In this document: positions 52,935 to 61,775 of the stretch, in pieces
Layout: each line of letters starts with the position of its first letter
Position numbering within the stretch: position 1 is the stretch's first letter
Assembly: GCA_019637435.1 (NCBI GenBank)
Contig: JAHBVO010000003.1
Location: 558,001 to 622,000 of the forward strand
From: Candidatus Obscuribacterales bacterium
GTDB lineage: Bacteria; Cyanobacteriota; Vampirovibrionia; Obscuribacterales; Obscuribacteraceae
DNA length: 64,000 nucleotides
Direction: 5' to 3'
Made by a program: the position numbers and the translations under genes
The notes under the pieces: model-generated
What the model was told of the DNA's origin: nothing
Database searches by the model: none
What the model saw: only the letters and a program-made list of their open reading frames with translations

Positions 52935-53837
52935 TTATTTATTGCTGATGAATTCAGGTATCTGTAGTTCGCGCAGGTCCGAAAGTAGGTCTCTACCGGT
53001 TGGCTGCCAGTCGAGTTCTTCGCGGGTTATGTCACTAGATGCGGTGCTATCCATTCCGGCGAACATCGCCATTAGTCCGAAGTATTTCGCCGCCTCTTCT
53101 TCTGAAATCGAAACGGCTGGAATGCCAAGCCGTTTCGCGAAGGTCTGGGTAATATCCTTCAGCGGAACGCCACTTTCCGCGATGGCGTGATAGCGTGCGC
53201 CGGCGCGGTGTTTTTCGAGCGCCAGGCGATAGAGGCGCGCGCAGTCGTCGACGTGGACAGCGGGGTAGCGATTACTTCCGTCGCCAATGTACGCCGCGCT
53301 GCCCTTCTGCTGAGCGATTGCGATGAGGAAGGTGACGAGACCTTGTTTGGAACGGTCGTGAACCTGTGGGAGGCGGACGACCGATGCATTTATGCCTCGT
53401 TCGAAAAGCGCCTGGGCCGTGTGTTCCGATGCTCGTGGGTAGGCTGGTGAAACCGGTGGTGGCATGTCGTGTTCCGTCACTTCGCGATTTTTTCCGAAGA
53501 GGCCGATTCCGGATGTGACGATGATTGGCTTTTTCGTGCCCTCGAGCGCAGCGCCAAGGGTTTCGATTGCAATGGCGTCGGTTTTGCAACCGTTTGCAAA
53601 ATCGGAAAAATCATGGATGAAAGCAAGGTGTACCACGGCATCGCATTCGGCAGCACCTCTGGTTAAACTGTCCAGCTCCGTCAACGAGCCGCGCAAAACT
53701 TCGCCGCCGGCGTTTTCGATTAGTTTTGCCGATGTGTCTGATCGTGCCAGACCCAACACCGTGTGTCCGTTTTCGACTAACTCTTTTGTGAGAGCTAAAC
53801 CAATGAAACCGCTCGCACCTGTAATGAATACCCGCAT
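52935..53837 (-). CDS. NAD(P)-dependent epimerase/dehydratase-type SDR
   Basis: A 300-residue extended short-chain dehydrogenase. The nucleotide-binding motif is GASGFIGLALTKELVENGH; HLAFIHDF follows strand 4. The catalytic YxxxK is altered: YPRASEHTAQAL has Tyr but Ser-Glu where Lys is expected, so this is probably an atypical SDR (NmrA- or SDR48-like). Substrate unknown. AAGGAG eight bases before the ATG at 53837 supports the start. It is divergent from a MmyB-type regulator, a common arrangement in which the regulator controls the reductase. Confidence 0.88.
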   Translation of the reverse strand: MRVFITGASGFIGLALTKELVENGHTVLGLARSDTSAKLIENAGGEVLRGSLTELDSLTRGAAECDAVVHLAFIHDFSDFANGCKTDAIAIETLGAALEGTKKPIIVTSGIGLFGKNREVTEHDMPPPVSPAYPRASEHTAQALFERGINASVVRLPQVHDRSKQGLVTFLIAIAQQKGSAAYIGDGSNRYPAVHVDDCARLYRLALEKHRAGARYHAIAESGVPLKDITQTFAKRLGIPAVSISEEEAAKYFGLMAMFAGMDSTASSDITREELDWQPTGRDLLSDLRELQIPEFISNK

Positions 53838-53959
53838 TTTAAATTCTCCTTTCCACCGCGCGGCTGCAAACGCCCAAGGGGCGTCGATTTAAGAGCCGCA
53901 GCTGTTTTACTCTGTTATTCTCGCGCGTGGTATTATCCAGGTAAAGTAGTGGATTTATA

Positions 53960-53978
53960 CTGGTATAACGAGTACCAG
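53960..53978. promoter_or_regulatory. Candidate operator between the SDR and regulator genes
   Basis: CTGGTA (53960-53965) and TACCAG (53973-53978) form a perfect 6-bp dyad with seven bases between, 33 bases before the regulator ATG in the divergent promoter region. It could be the binding site of that regulator. Confidence 0.4.
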
Positions 53979-54010
53979 GGTATTGTGGTTCCCAGTGGTC
54001 GGTTTGTTAG

Positions 54011-54841
54011 ATGGGTGAGAACGAGTTAGGTGCTTATCTTCGGGATAGGCGGACGAAGTTGGAGCCGGCTGCGCTTGGGTTTTCGACGAAGCGGCGGCGG
54101 ACTGCCGGGCTAAGGCGCGAAGAGGTCGCGCAGCGGGCTAGCATAAGTGCGACCTGGTATACGTGGCTTGAGCAGGGGCGCGGTGGTTCTCCATCAACTG
54201 ATGTTCTGGAGCGAATCGCTCTGGCTTTGATGATGACAGAAGCGGAGCGCGAGCACTTGTTCCTTTTAGCGCTCGGTCATCCTCCGGCGTTGAAGACACA
54301 GGTCGAAACCGGCATTACGCCTAGGCTACAGAGACTACTTGATTCGATGGAGGGAACTCCTGCGATGATCAAAACTTGTACCTGGGATATCGTGGCATGG
54401 AATAAAGCCGCATCGGCTGTGTTTTTCAAATACGAGGCGCTTCCACCTGAACAGCGAAATACTTTACGACTCATGTTTCTCAGTGCCGATGTTCGTGCTG
54501 CGCAAGCGGACTGGGAGAGCGTTGCCCGGTATGTAGTCGAAACATTTCGCGCCGATGTCACGCGCGCAGGTTACGATGTGACGGAGCTAGTCTCGGAGCT
54601 CAGCAGCCTGAGCCCTGATTTTAAGCGCATCTGGAACGAGCACAATGTTCGAACGCATGGCGAGGCAATGAAGACATTATTTCATCCGGTGGTTGGGAAG
54701 CTTCAATTAGACGTTTCATCGTTCATCGTAGATGGGCGTCCTGACCTGAGCATGGCGATCTATGTTCCAGTCACTCAGGAAGACAAAGACAAAATAGCTT
54801 CTTTATTGCAGCAGACTCGACTCGTGTCTACGAGAGAATGA
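54011..54841 (+). CDS. XRE-type helix-turn-helix regulator with MmyB-like ligand domain
   Basis: A 276-residue transcription factor. The N-terminal helix-turn-helix (about 5-75) contains GLRREEVAQRASISATWYTW and LEQGRGGSPSTDVLERIA, the signature of this family (HTH_31). The C-terminal ~170 residues have the MmyB-like PAS-type fold, seen in TPRLQRLLDSMEGTPAMI, WDIVAWNKAASAVF and FHPVVGKLQL. Such proteins often repress an adjacent oxidoreductase until a small ligand binds. It is divergent from the SDR gene. The ATG at 54011 has no strong ribosome-binding site. Confidence 0.92.
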   Translation: MGENELGAYLRDRRTKLEPAALGFSTKRRRTAGLRREEVAQRASISATWYTWLEQGRGGSPSTDVLERIALALMMTEAEREHLFLLALGHPPALKTQVETGITPRLQRLLDSMEGTPAMIKTCTWDIVAWNKAASAVFFKYEALPPEQRNTLRLMFLSADVRAAQADWESVARYVVETFRADVTRAGYDVTELVSELSSLSPDFKRIWNEHNVRTHGEAMKTLFHPVVGKLQLDVSSFIVDGRPDLSMAIYVPVTQEDKDKIASLLQQTRLVSTRE

Positions 54842-54880
54842 CGGAATTCTCAAAAAGTGGCAATGCCTCGTAGACACGAG
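54821..54880. repeat. 14-bp inverted repeat between convergent genes
   Basis: CTCGTGTCTACGAG (54821-54834) recurs as its exact reverse complement CTCGTAGACACGAG at 54867-54880, 32 bases apart. The left arm lies in the last codons of the regulator gene. Each arm is itself a short palindrome (CTCGT/ACGAG). It may act as a terminator-like or REP-like element between the two convergent genes; no long T-run follows. Confidence 0.6.
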
Positions 54881-54997
54881 ACACCTGTGCAGAGCTTCAA
54901 GCACCGTATTCGCCCGATGCACCAGGGTTTTGCGTTTGCTGTGTTATGAAGGCATATAGTAGAGGTTTTTTTCATATAGTGGACTTTTCTCGGGGGG

Positions 54998-56062
54998 TTA
55001 GGGGCGGAGGAAGTGGCGGAGGTGGTCGACTTCTTCGGTGAATGCGGTTTTGAATGCTCTGTCTTTGGGTTTTGAGCGGACGAAACCTGTTTCAATTTCG
55101 AATGTTCCTGATTGGGTTGAGACATTTGCCCAGCCGATTACGTCATCTTGCCAGAGCAGTGGCATTGCGTAATAGCCCATCTTTCGCTTCGGTGGCGGGG
55201 TGTAGGCCTCGAAGCGATACGACCAATTCCATAAATGTTCGAACCGTTTGCGATCCCACACTAGAGGATCGAACGGAGCCAATATTCGCACCGTCTGTGG
55301 TGCTGGGCCGGCACCCATCACATCCGACGGCCAGACATAGCTGATGCCGTCCACCTTGGCTTGAACTAGCGCGCCGGCTGCGATCAGTTCCTTTACTATC
55401 GTTTGCCGTCCGGTCAGCGTCGGAGCAGAAAAACGCAAGTGATTTATCGCTGCCCGCAGGCTCGATTCCGGCAAAGGACTTAGAATCTTTGCGATAAGCA
55501 GCACGAGTTTTTGAAGTCTCACTTGAGGGGTCAGCGACTGTTCGATCTTGCTTGCCGGTCCGTAAACCTTAATGCCCTCTTCGCGGCGTGTGATTCTGAG
55601 CAGACCTCGGTAATGCAATTCTTCCAGTATGCGCGTGGAAACTTTTGAATATCCACCCCATGCGTTTATCTCGCGCGCTTCACCGAGATGTGGTTTCAGA
55701 TCCCTGGGATGTAGTTCACCGGCTTCAAGAGCCAGGTTTAAAACTACTCGCTCCTGTTTCGACATTCTTGCTTCGTGACGTGGATGAAGCAGTGTCCAGT
55801 TTTCCCTTGATAAAAAACCATAGGCATAGAGTAAATCTTCTTCGATATCGAGCTTGGAATAGCGCTTTTCAAGGTCGCCTGCACGGTAATTCTTGACACG
55901 ATGACGGAGAATCAGATCCTGGGAACGAGCGGGGGACCGAATGGGGTCGGCTTGCACGAAGCCCATGGTATCAATGGCCGACTGTAGTGAAACAGGCTTG
56001 AATAGCGAATTGCCAATCGCCATTGCTCGAAGATCTTTTATGCTCGCAGGCGGTTTTGACAT
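54998..56062 (-). CDS. YcaQ/AlkX-like winged-helix DNA glycosylase
   Basis: About 354 residues with the winged-helix fold of the YcaQ/AlkZ family (HTH_42). The N-terminal GFVQADPI carries the Gln-x-Asp motif associated with catalysis in the YcaQ branch; RSQDLILRHRVKNYRAGDLE, YAYGFLSRENWTLLHPRHEAR and the late FDPLVWDRKRFEHLWNWSYR and YYAMPLLWQDDVIGW segments are family hallmarks. Members excise bulky alkylated bases and unhook interstrand crosslinks. I use ATG 56062; a TTG two codons earlier is possible. The trhO gene lies 30 bases upstream on the same strand and may share its transcript. Confidence 0.88.
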   Translation of the reverse strand: MSKPPASIKDLRAMAIGNSLFKPVSLQSAIDTMGFVQADPIRSPARSQDLILRHRVKNYRAGDLEKRYSKLDIEEDLLYAYGFLSRENWTLLHPRHEARMSKQERVVLNLALEAGELHPRDLKPHLGEAREINAWGGYSKVSTRILEELHYRGLLRITRREEGIKVYGPASKIEQSLTPQVRLQKLVLLIAKILSPLPESSLRAAINHLRFSAPTLTGRQTIVKELIAAGALVQAKVDGISYVWPSDVMGAGPAPQTVRILAPFDPLVWDRKRFEHLWNWSYRFEAYTPPPKRKMGYYAMPLLWQDDVIGWANVSTQSGTFEIETGFVRSKPKDRAFKTAFTEEVDHLRHFLRP

Positions 56063-56091
56063 ATTCAACTGCGTGTTGGTGAGCAGAACAC

Positions 56092-56919
56092 TTATTTTGA
56101 AGTTAGGCCGGCTGCGGCTTCACTGCCTGCGGCGCGTCGAAATTTGACTCGGTCCAGCCCGTACGTTTTCGTGCTTTCTTGCAGTTTCGAATCAACGGCA
56201 ATTCGATCATCGAAGACGAAACATTCGCCGTTGTAATGCGCGCCGCCCACTTCTTCGAAGTACCGCAGAATGCCGCCGTCAAGCTGGTAGACGTTCTTCA
56301 ATCCCAGGTCCTGCATGTAGATTGCCGCCTTCTCGCAGCGAATGCCACCAGTGCAAAAGGAAACAAACGTCTTGTCCTGCTTGTCACCGAATGCGGTGCT
56401 AACTTTATCGGGAAATTCGCTGAATTTCTGAATTCTGAATTCAACTGCACCTGCGAATGTTCCGATATCGACTTCGAAGTCGTTGCGCGTATCGAGCATG
56501 ATGATTTCGCGACCGTCGTCATCGTGACCTTGATCGAGCCACCTCTTTAACGTTTTCGGTTCTACGAACGGCGCGCGTTTTCCCTCTGGTTTAATAAGCG
56601 GATGACGCATAGTGATAATTTCTTTGGCAACGCGAACAACCATGCGTTTGAACGGCTGGCCATCGCAGATGCTTTCTTTTATAACTATGTCTGCGAAGCG
56701 ACCATCAAACAGCGCGTCATCTCGCAAATAGTTCAAAAACTCATCAATTTGTTCTCGGGAACCCGCCAGAAAAAGATTTATCCCTTCTTCGGCGAATATG
56801 ATCGTTCCCTTCAGTTTCAATTCGTTGCAACGAGCGTTAACCGGCTCTATCCAGTCTGCCGGGCGGGGGATGCCAACGAATTTATATGCTGCGATGTTTA
56901 TGCATTCCATGCGGCACAT
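56092..56919 (-). CDS. trhO: tRNA uridine(34) hydroxylase (rhodanese-domain protein, YceA family)
   Basis: A 275-residue protein with an N-terminal acylphosphatase-like ferredoxin fold (AAYKFVGIPRP, LKGTIIFAEEGINLFLAGSR) and a rhodanese domain with the active Cys in FCTGGIRCEKAAIYM. TrhO makes 5-hydroxyuridine at tRNA position 34 using oxygen. The usual IKEHITMRHP segment is seen here as AKEIITMRHP. The length is slightly short at the C-terminus relative to E. coli YceA. The start may be the ATG at 56919 or at 56910 (MECINIAAYKF). Confidence 0.92.
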   Translation of the reverse strand: MCRMECINIAAYKFVGIPRPADWIEPVNARCNELKLKGTIIFAEEGINLFLAGSREQIDEFLNYLRDDALFDGRFADIVIKESICDGQPFKRMVVRVAKEIITMRHPLIKPEGKRAPFVEPKTLKRWLDQGHDDDGREIIMLDTRNDFEVDIGTFAGAVEFRIQKFSEFPDKVSTAFGDKQDKTFVSFCTGGIRCEKAAIYMQDLGLKNVYQLDGGILRYFEEVGGAHYNGECFVFDDRIAVDSKLQESTKTYGLDRVKFRRAAGSEAAAGLTSK

Positions 56920-57034
56920 TATATATCCACGGCGGCTCTATCTCAATGCTCGTCCGAGTTTCAGCGTGGAGATCGAATGGGTACCGGTGTCAAAAGTAAA
57001 GCGTGAAGAGGTTTTTGCAAAATCTTTATACCGA

Positions 57035-57062
57035 TTACAGCTTTCTTTACGATGCCTATACA
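57035..57062 (+). promoter_or_regulatory. Candidate promoter of the kdp operon
   Basis: TTACAG (57035-57040) and TATACA (57057-57062) with a 16-base spacer resemble sigma70 -35 and -10 boxes, 35 bases before the first small ORF. The match is moderate; a KdpE site cannot be recognised by eye. Confidence 0.3.
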
Positions 57063-57096
57063 GCCGAGGCGATTCAATAGCTAATCGGAGGTCCTC

Positions 57097-57189
57097 ATGC
57101 ACGACTTGGCTGCGCTACTTGTTCTAACTCTTTTAGTCGCTTCTGCGTTCGTTCTTCTGCACCTCTGTGAGAAGTTGTTCACTTCCTAG
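57097..57189 (+). CDS. Small membrane peptide preceding kdpF
   Basis: A 30-residue ORF with one transmembrane helix: MHDLAALLVLTLLVASAFVL followed by LHLCEKLFTS. GGAGG six bases before the ATG is a very good ribosome-binding site, and the ORF lies 15 bases ahead of kdpF, which has the same size and topology. The hydrophobic composition suggests a real peptide rather than chance. I know of no assigned function; it could be a second KdpF-like stabilising subunit. Confidence 0.6.
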   Translation: MHDLAALLVLTLLVASAFVLLHLCEKLFTS

Positions 57190-57204
57190 CTGAGGTCGCA
57201 AACC

Positions 57205-57297
57205 ATGTCGCTGGTGATGAGCTTGGCTGCTGTTACGGCGGCGCTCCTGATGATTTATTTATTGGTTGCCCTTTTGAAACCAGAGATGTTCGCATGA
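57205..57297 (+). CDS. kdpF: Potassium-transporting ATPase subunit KdpF
   Basis: A 30-residue single-helix peptide, MSLVMSLAAVTAALLMIYLL followed by VALLKPEMFA. The YLLVALLKPEMF ending is the KdpF signature (Y-x-x-x-x-L-x-P-E-x-F/W). It stabilises the KdpFABC complex in the membrane. Its stop overlaps the kdpA start by four bases (ATGA), so the two are translationally coupled. GAGG lies nine bases before the ATG. Confidence 0.9.
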   Translation: MSLVMSLAAVTAALLMIYLLVALLKPEMFA

Positions 57298-59060
57298 CTG
57301 GAGACGGTATCTTTCAGTTGCTTTTGTACCTTGTAGTGCTAAACCTTCTGGCACTGCCGCTCGGGCGCTATATGGCGCGAGTATTTTCCTCAGAGCCAAC
57401 CTGGTTGTCGCTGCTGCTTGCGCCGCTGGAAGGGCTGATCTACAAGATTTGCCGGATCAATCACACTCAGGACATGGGCTGGAAGCTCTATGCTGCCTCA
57501 ATGCTCACATTCAATGGATTTGGACTATTCGCAGTGTACTTAATTCAAAGAATGCAGAACGTTTTGCCTTTGAATCCGCAAAATCTAGGAGCCGTCTCGG
57601 CAGACAGTTCCTTGAACACTGCCATTAGTTTTGTCAGTAACACAAACTGGCAGGGTTACGGCGGTGAAGTGACGATGTCTTACTTTACCCAGATGATTGG
57701 GTTAAACGTTCAGAACTTCGTTTCTGCGGCGACAGGAATTGCTTGTTTAATCGCCCTCGTGCGAGGTCTGGTCCGGCAGGAAAGTCTGGGGATCGGCAAC
57801 TTCTGGAGCGATATGGTCAAGGCTACTCTGTACGTTCTCCTGCCGTTGTCTTTGGTGGTAAGTATTTTGCTCTCGTCTCAGGGCGTCGTACAAACATTTC
57901 AGCCTTATGCCGCTTACAGTACGGTTGAGGAAATCAAATCCGCAAAGCCTTCCAGCGAGCCTCATCTTATAGCGCTAGGTCCAGCTGCATCGCAGATTGC
58001 GATCAAACAACTAGGCACCAATGGCGGTGGCTTCTTTAATGTGAATTCAAGCCATCCTCTCGAGAATCCAAATCCGCTTACCAACTTCGTGGAGTGCATT
58101 AGCATTTTGCTTATCTCTGCCGCACTCTGCCATACGTTCGGAAAGATGGTAAACGATTTACGGCAGGGGTGGGCGGTACTAGCCGCAATGTCAGTGATAT
58201 TTCTTGCAAGTCTTGCCATTTGTTTTACTTCCGAAAGTTCTCTGAGTCCGGCACTCTCTGCTCTGGGAGTTGATGCGACTTCGTCTACCATGCAGCCGGG
58301 CGGCAATATGGAAGGCAAAGAGACTCGGTTTGGAATTGCCAACTCCGCTTTGTGGGCGACGGCTACGACAGCGGCTTCAAACGGTTCCGTCAATTCAATG
58401 CATGATTCGTACAATCCTATCGGCGGTCTTGTTCCCATGCTTCTCATGCAACTGGGCGAGGTCATTTACGGGGGCGTCGGTTCTGGCTTATACGGCATGC
58501 TTGTGTTTGCAATCATCACGGTTTTCATCGCCGGTTTAATGGTCGGCAGAACGCCGGAGTATCTCGGCAAGAAGATCGAGGCATTCGAAGTGAAAATGAG
58601 TTCGCTCGTGATTTTGTTTCCACCGGCGGTAGTTCTCATCGGAACGGCCATCGCGGTTTCGCTTGAGGTCGGCAGAAGCAGTGTTTTAAACTCGGGACCG
58701 CACGGTTTCAGTGAGATTCTGTATGCATTCTCCTCAGCGGGAAATAACAATGGGAGCGCATTTGCAGGATTAAACGCCAACACTCCTTTCTACAACTACG
58801 CCCTTGGTATCGCCATGTTCATCGCTCGATATTGGCTAGTGGTGCCTGTGATCGCGATTGCCGGTTCGCTCGCCCGAAAGAAGAGGTCGCCGGAGAGTTT
58901 AGGCACTATGCCGACCCACAATGCTCTGTTCGTCTCGCTCCTCACCGGCGTCGTTCTGATTTTTGGAGCCCTTACATTTGTTCCTTCGCTGGCTCTGGGC
59001 CCGATCGTGGAGCACTTGATGATGGTGTCCGACCTGTCCCAAGGAGTATCAGCAAAATGA
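57294..59060 (+). CDS. kdpA: Potassium-transporting ATPase subunit KdpA (K+-binding/translocating)
   Basis: A 588-residue channel-like membrane subunit with about ten membrane helices, related to the SKT channel superfamily. Selectivity-filter-type segments are seen as VSNTNWQGYGGE, QLGTNGGGFFNVNSSHPLENP, GIANSALWATATTAASNGSV and SSAGNNNGSAFAGL. It selects K+ with high affinity and passes it to the pump subunit. It overlaps kdpF at its start and kdpB at its end, both by ATGA. The length is typical. Confidence 0.97.
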   Translation: MTGDGIFQLLLYLVVLNLLALPLGRYMARVFSSEPTWLSLLLAPLEGLIYKICRINHTQDMGWKLYAASMLTFNGFGLFAVYLIQRMQNVLPLNPQNLGAVSADSSLNTAISFVSNTNWQGYGGEVTMSYFTQMIGLNVQNFVSAATGIACLIALVRGLVRQESLGIGNFWSDMVKATLYVLLPLSLVVSILLSSQGVVQTFQPYAAYSTVEEIKSAKPSSEPHLIALGPAASQIAIKQLGTNGGGFFNVNSSHPLENPNPLTNFVECISILLISAALCHTFGKMVNDLRQGWAVLAAMSVIFLASLAICFTSESSLSPALSALGVDATSSTMQPGGNMEGKETRFGIANSALWATATTAASNGSVNSMHDSYNPIGGLVPMLLMQLGEVIYGGVGSGLYGMLVFAIITVFIAGLMVGRTPEYLGKKIEAFEVKMSSLVILFPPAVVLIGTAIAVSLEVGRSSVLNSGPHGFSEILYAFSSAGNNNGSAFAGLNANTPFYNYALGIAMFIARYWLVVPVIAIAGSLARKKRSPESLGTMPTHNALFVSLLTGVVLIFGALTFVPSLALGPIVEHLMMVSDLSQGVSAK

Positions 59061-61123
59061 GTGTCAAGGCGCGCCCTCTCTTCGACCCACCACTAGTCAG
59101 GCAAGCTCTGTTTGACTCAGTTCGAAAACTCGATCCTCGAATTCAGATTCGCAATCCCGTCATGTTCGTAGTCGAGCTGGGCAGTGTATTCACACTATTG
59201 CTCTATGTTTTGAGCCTGGGAGGACAATCTGATGAGCCCAGTGGTTTCATATTGTCAATTTCGATCTGGCTGTGGTTCACTGTCGTCTTCGCCAACTTCT
59301 CCGAGGCTATGGCCGAGGGGCGCGGTAAAGCTCAGGCGCAGTCGCTGAAGCACGCTCGGCAAGAAGTTGCTGCAAAGAAGATGACCGAGGCGAAGTACGG
59401 TGCCAACTTCGAGCTTACTCCGGGCGGCAGCTTGCGAAAAGGCGACATTGTTCTGGTTGAGGCCGGCGATATCGTCCCGTGTGATGGTGAGGTGGTCGAA
59501 GGCGTCGCGTCTGTGGACGAGAGTGCGATTACCGGAGAAAGTGCTCCTGTTATACGCGAAAGCGGCGGCGATAGAAGTGCCGTCACCGGCGGTACCAAGG
59601 TGCTTTCCGATTGGCTTGTTGTTCGAATCTCGGCAGATCCCGGTGAAACCTTCCTGGACCGCATGATTCAAATGGTTGAAGGTGCCAAGCGTCAGAAGAC
59701 GCCCAATGAAATTGCTCTCAATATCTTGCTGGCCGCACTAACTTTGGTTTTTCTCCTGGTTACAGTTACGCTGTACCCGTATTCTGCTTACAGTGTTGCT
59801 GCAGCAGGTAAAGGCACCGTTATCAGTATCACTGTATTAATCGCGCTTCTAGTATGTCTCATTCCGACAACAATTGGCGGTTTGCTTTCTGCAATCGGAA
59901 TTGCTGGAATGGATAGGCTGATCAAAGCCAACGTCATTGCCATGTCCGGTCGTGCGGTCGAGGCGGCAGGAGATGTCGACGTTTTGCTGCTGGACAAAAC
60001 CGGTACGATTACACTGGGCAACAGGCAGGCTACTGAGTTCGTCGCTGCGGCCGGTGTTTCAGAGCGAGATCTTGCAGATGCTGCGCAGCTATCCTCTCTG
60101 GCGGATGAGACTCCGGAAGGGCGAAGTATAGTAGTTCTTGCGAAGGAAAAGTTTCAAATGCGGGAACGGAACATGCTTCCGCTGCACGCTACATTTGTAC
60201 CGTTTAGTGCGCAGACTCGAATGAGTGGGGTTGACTTCGACGGCAAAGAAATTCGCAAAGGCTCGCTGGACGCGATCAACAAGTACATCGAAGGAATGGG
60301 CGCAAAACTTCCGCAATCTGTACGAGACCAGGCGGATGAGATTGCCAGACATGGTGCGACACCGCTGGTGGTGGCGCAAAATGATCGCGTTCTGGGTGTC
60401 GTTAAATTGAAGGATATTGTCAAAGGCGGTATCAAGGAGCGATTTGCCGAACTGCGCTCTATGGGAATCAAGACCGTGATGATAACCGGTGATAATCCTC
60501 TGACTGCGGCGGCCATCGCCGCGGAGGCGGGAGTTGATGATTTCCTGGCTCAGGCGACGCCGGAGGACAAGCTGCAGTTGATTCGAGAAACGCAGGCGAA
60601 TGGCAGATTGGTCGCCATGACCGGAGACGGAACCAACGATGCCCCGGCTCTTGCTCAGGCAGACGTCGCGGTGGCGATGAATACCGGCACTCAGGCGGCG
60701 AAAGAAGCTGGAAATATGGTCGATCTTGATTCCAACCCTACCAAGCTGATCGAAATTGTTGAGATTGGAAAACAGCTGCTGATGACGCGAGGAGCGCTAA
60801 CGACTTTCAGTATTGCCAATGATGTGGCTAAATACTTTGCGATTATTCCGGCGGCTTTCGCAAGTACCTTTCCTGTGCTAAACAGCCTCAATGTTATGCA
60901 TTTAGCCAGCCCTCGCAGTGCAATTTTGTCGGCGGTAATTTTCAACGCCATAATTATTTTGATGTTACTACCACTTGCTTTGCGTGGCGTTCCCTACAAG
61001 CCCGTGGGTGCTGCGGTCTTGCTTCGCGATAACCTGGTCGTTTACGGAATTGGTGGCTTAGTGGTGCCATTTATCGGCATCAAGATAGTCGATTTGTGTC
61101 TTGAAGTTTTGCACCTGGTTTAG
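59057..61123 (+). CDS. kdpB: Potassium-transporting ATPase ATP-binding subunit KdpB
   Basis: A P-type ATPase of 688 residues that drives K+ uptake by ATP hydrolysis. The phosphorylation site is Asp313 in LLDKTGTITLGNR; the actuator domain carries the TGES motif in ESAITGESAPV, and MTGDGTNDAPALAQADV is the hinge motif. The membrane part has the KdpB-type VCLIPTTIGGLLSAIGIAG. The true start is the ATG at 59057, overlapping the kdpA stop (ATGA) and preceded by AAGGAG; a longer open frame from 58832 runs through kdpA and is not used. Confidence 0.97.
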   Translation: MSVKARPLFDPPLVRQALFDSVRKLDPRIQIRNPVMFVVELGSVFTLLLYVLSLGGQSDEPSGFILSISIWLWFTVVFANFSEAMAEGRGKAQAQSLKHARQEVAAKKMTEAKYGANFELTPGGSLRKGDIVLVEAGDIVPCDGEVVEGVASVDESAITGESAPVIRESGGDRSAVTGGTKVLSDWLVVRISADPGETFLDRMIQMVEGAKRQKTPNEIALNILLAALTLVFLLVTVTLYPYSAYSVAAAGKGTVISITVLIALLVCLIPTTIGGLLSAIGIAGMDRLIKANVIAMSGRAVEAAGDVDVLLLDKTGTITLGNRQATEFVAAAGVSERDLADAAQLSSLADETPEGRSIVVLAKEKFQMRERNMLPLHATFVPFSAQTRMSGVDFDGKEIRKGSLDAINKYIEGMGAKLPQSVRDQADEIARHGATPLVVAQNDRVLGVVKLKDIVKGGIKERFAELRSMGIKTVMITGDNPLTAAAIAAEAGVDDFLAQATPEDKLQLIRETQANGRLVAMTGDGTNDAPALAQADVAVAMNTGTQAAKEAGNMVDLDSNPTKLIEIVEIGKQLLMTRGALTTFSIANDVAKYFAIIPAAFASTFPVLNSLNVMHLASPRSAILSAVIFNAIIILMLLPLALRGVPYKPVGAAVLLRDNLVVYGIGGLVVPFIGIKIVDLCLEVLHLV

Positions 61124-61169
61124 TTTTGCCTTTAGTCATGACGGTACAATGAGCTTGTGAGTCGAACAT

Positions 61170-61775
61170 ATGAGAGACCTAGTAATCCAATCCCTTCTTC
61201 TGTATTTTGTTCTGACAATACTCACCGGAGTAATTTATCCCGGAGCTGTCACGATGGTAGCGCAACTCGCATGGCCGCAAGCGGCAAATGGCAGTTTAAT
61301 CAAAGATGAAACGACTGGCGGAACGATTGGTTCTTCTTTGCTCGGTCAGGAATTTACTAGCGATGAGTATTTCTGGGGGCGGTTGTCGGCGACGACTCCG
61401 CCATACAATGCCGCGGCCTCTTCGGGCTCCAACCTTGGACCTTTGAATCCATCGCTTCTGAAGAATGCTCGGGCTCGAATCGAAGCCTTGAAGGTCCCGG
61501 CTGGTAAGTCTTCCAAGGTGCCGGTCGACCTGGTCACGTCGTCGGCAAGTGGGCTGGACCCGCATATCAGTCCGGCTTCAGCTTTGTTTCAAGCTGAGCG
61601 TGTTGCGTCTGCTCGTGGATTGACCCAGCATGAGGTCGAGGAACTGATCAAGCAGAACACAGAAGGAAAGCAGTTCGCTGTTTTCGGTGAGTCCAGAGTG
61701 AATGTGTTGCAACTAAACCTGGCGCTGGATCGCCTCAACCGTCCTGCTAGTTCTACACCGAAACCCAACCGATGA
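61170..61775 (+). CDS. kdpC: Potassium-transporting ATPase subunit KdpC
   Basis: A 201-residue subunit: one N-terminal membrane helix (SLLLYFVLTILTGVIYPGAV) and an extracytoplasmic domain. Family motifs: GSSLLGQEFTSDEYFWGRLS, SGSNLGPLNPSL, VTSSASGLDPHISPASALFQ and VNVLQLNLALD. KdpC is thought to aid ATP-dependent activation of the complex. The last codons overlap the kdpD start by four bases (ATGA). Confidence 0.96.
   Translation: MRDLVIQSLLLYFVLTILTGVIYPGAVTMVAQLAWPQAANGSLIKDETTGGTIGSSLLGQEFTSDEYFWGRLSATTPPYNAAASSGSNLGPLNPSLLKNARARIEALKVPAGKSSKVPVDLVTSSASGLDPHISPASALFQAERVASARGLTQHEVEELIKQNTEGKQFAVFGESRVNVLQLNLALDRLNRPASSTPKPNR

Noticed and set aside
58832..59056. Upstream extension of kdpB
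   Set aside because: It lies inside kdpA in another frame; the ATG at 59057 has AAGGAG and the expected N-terminus.
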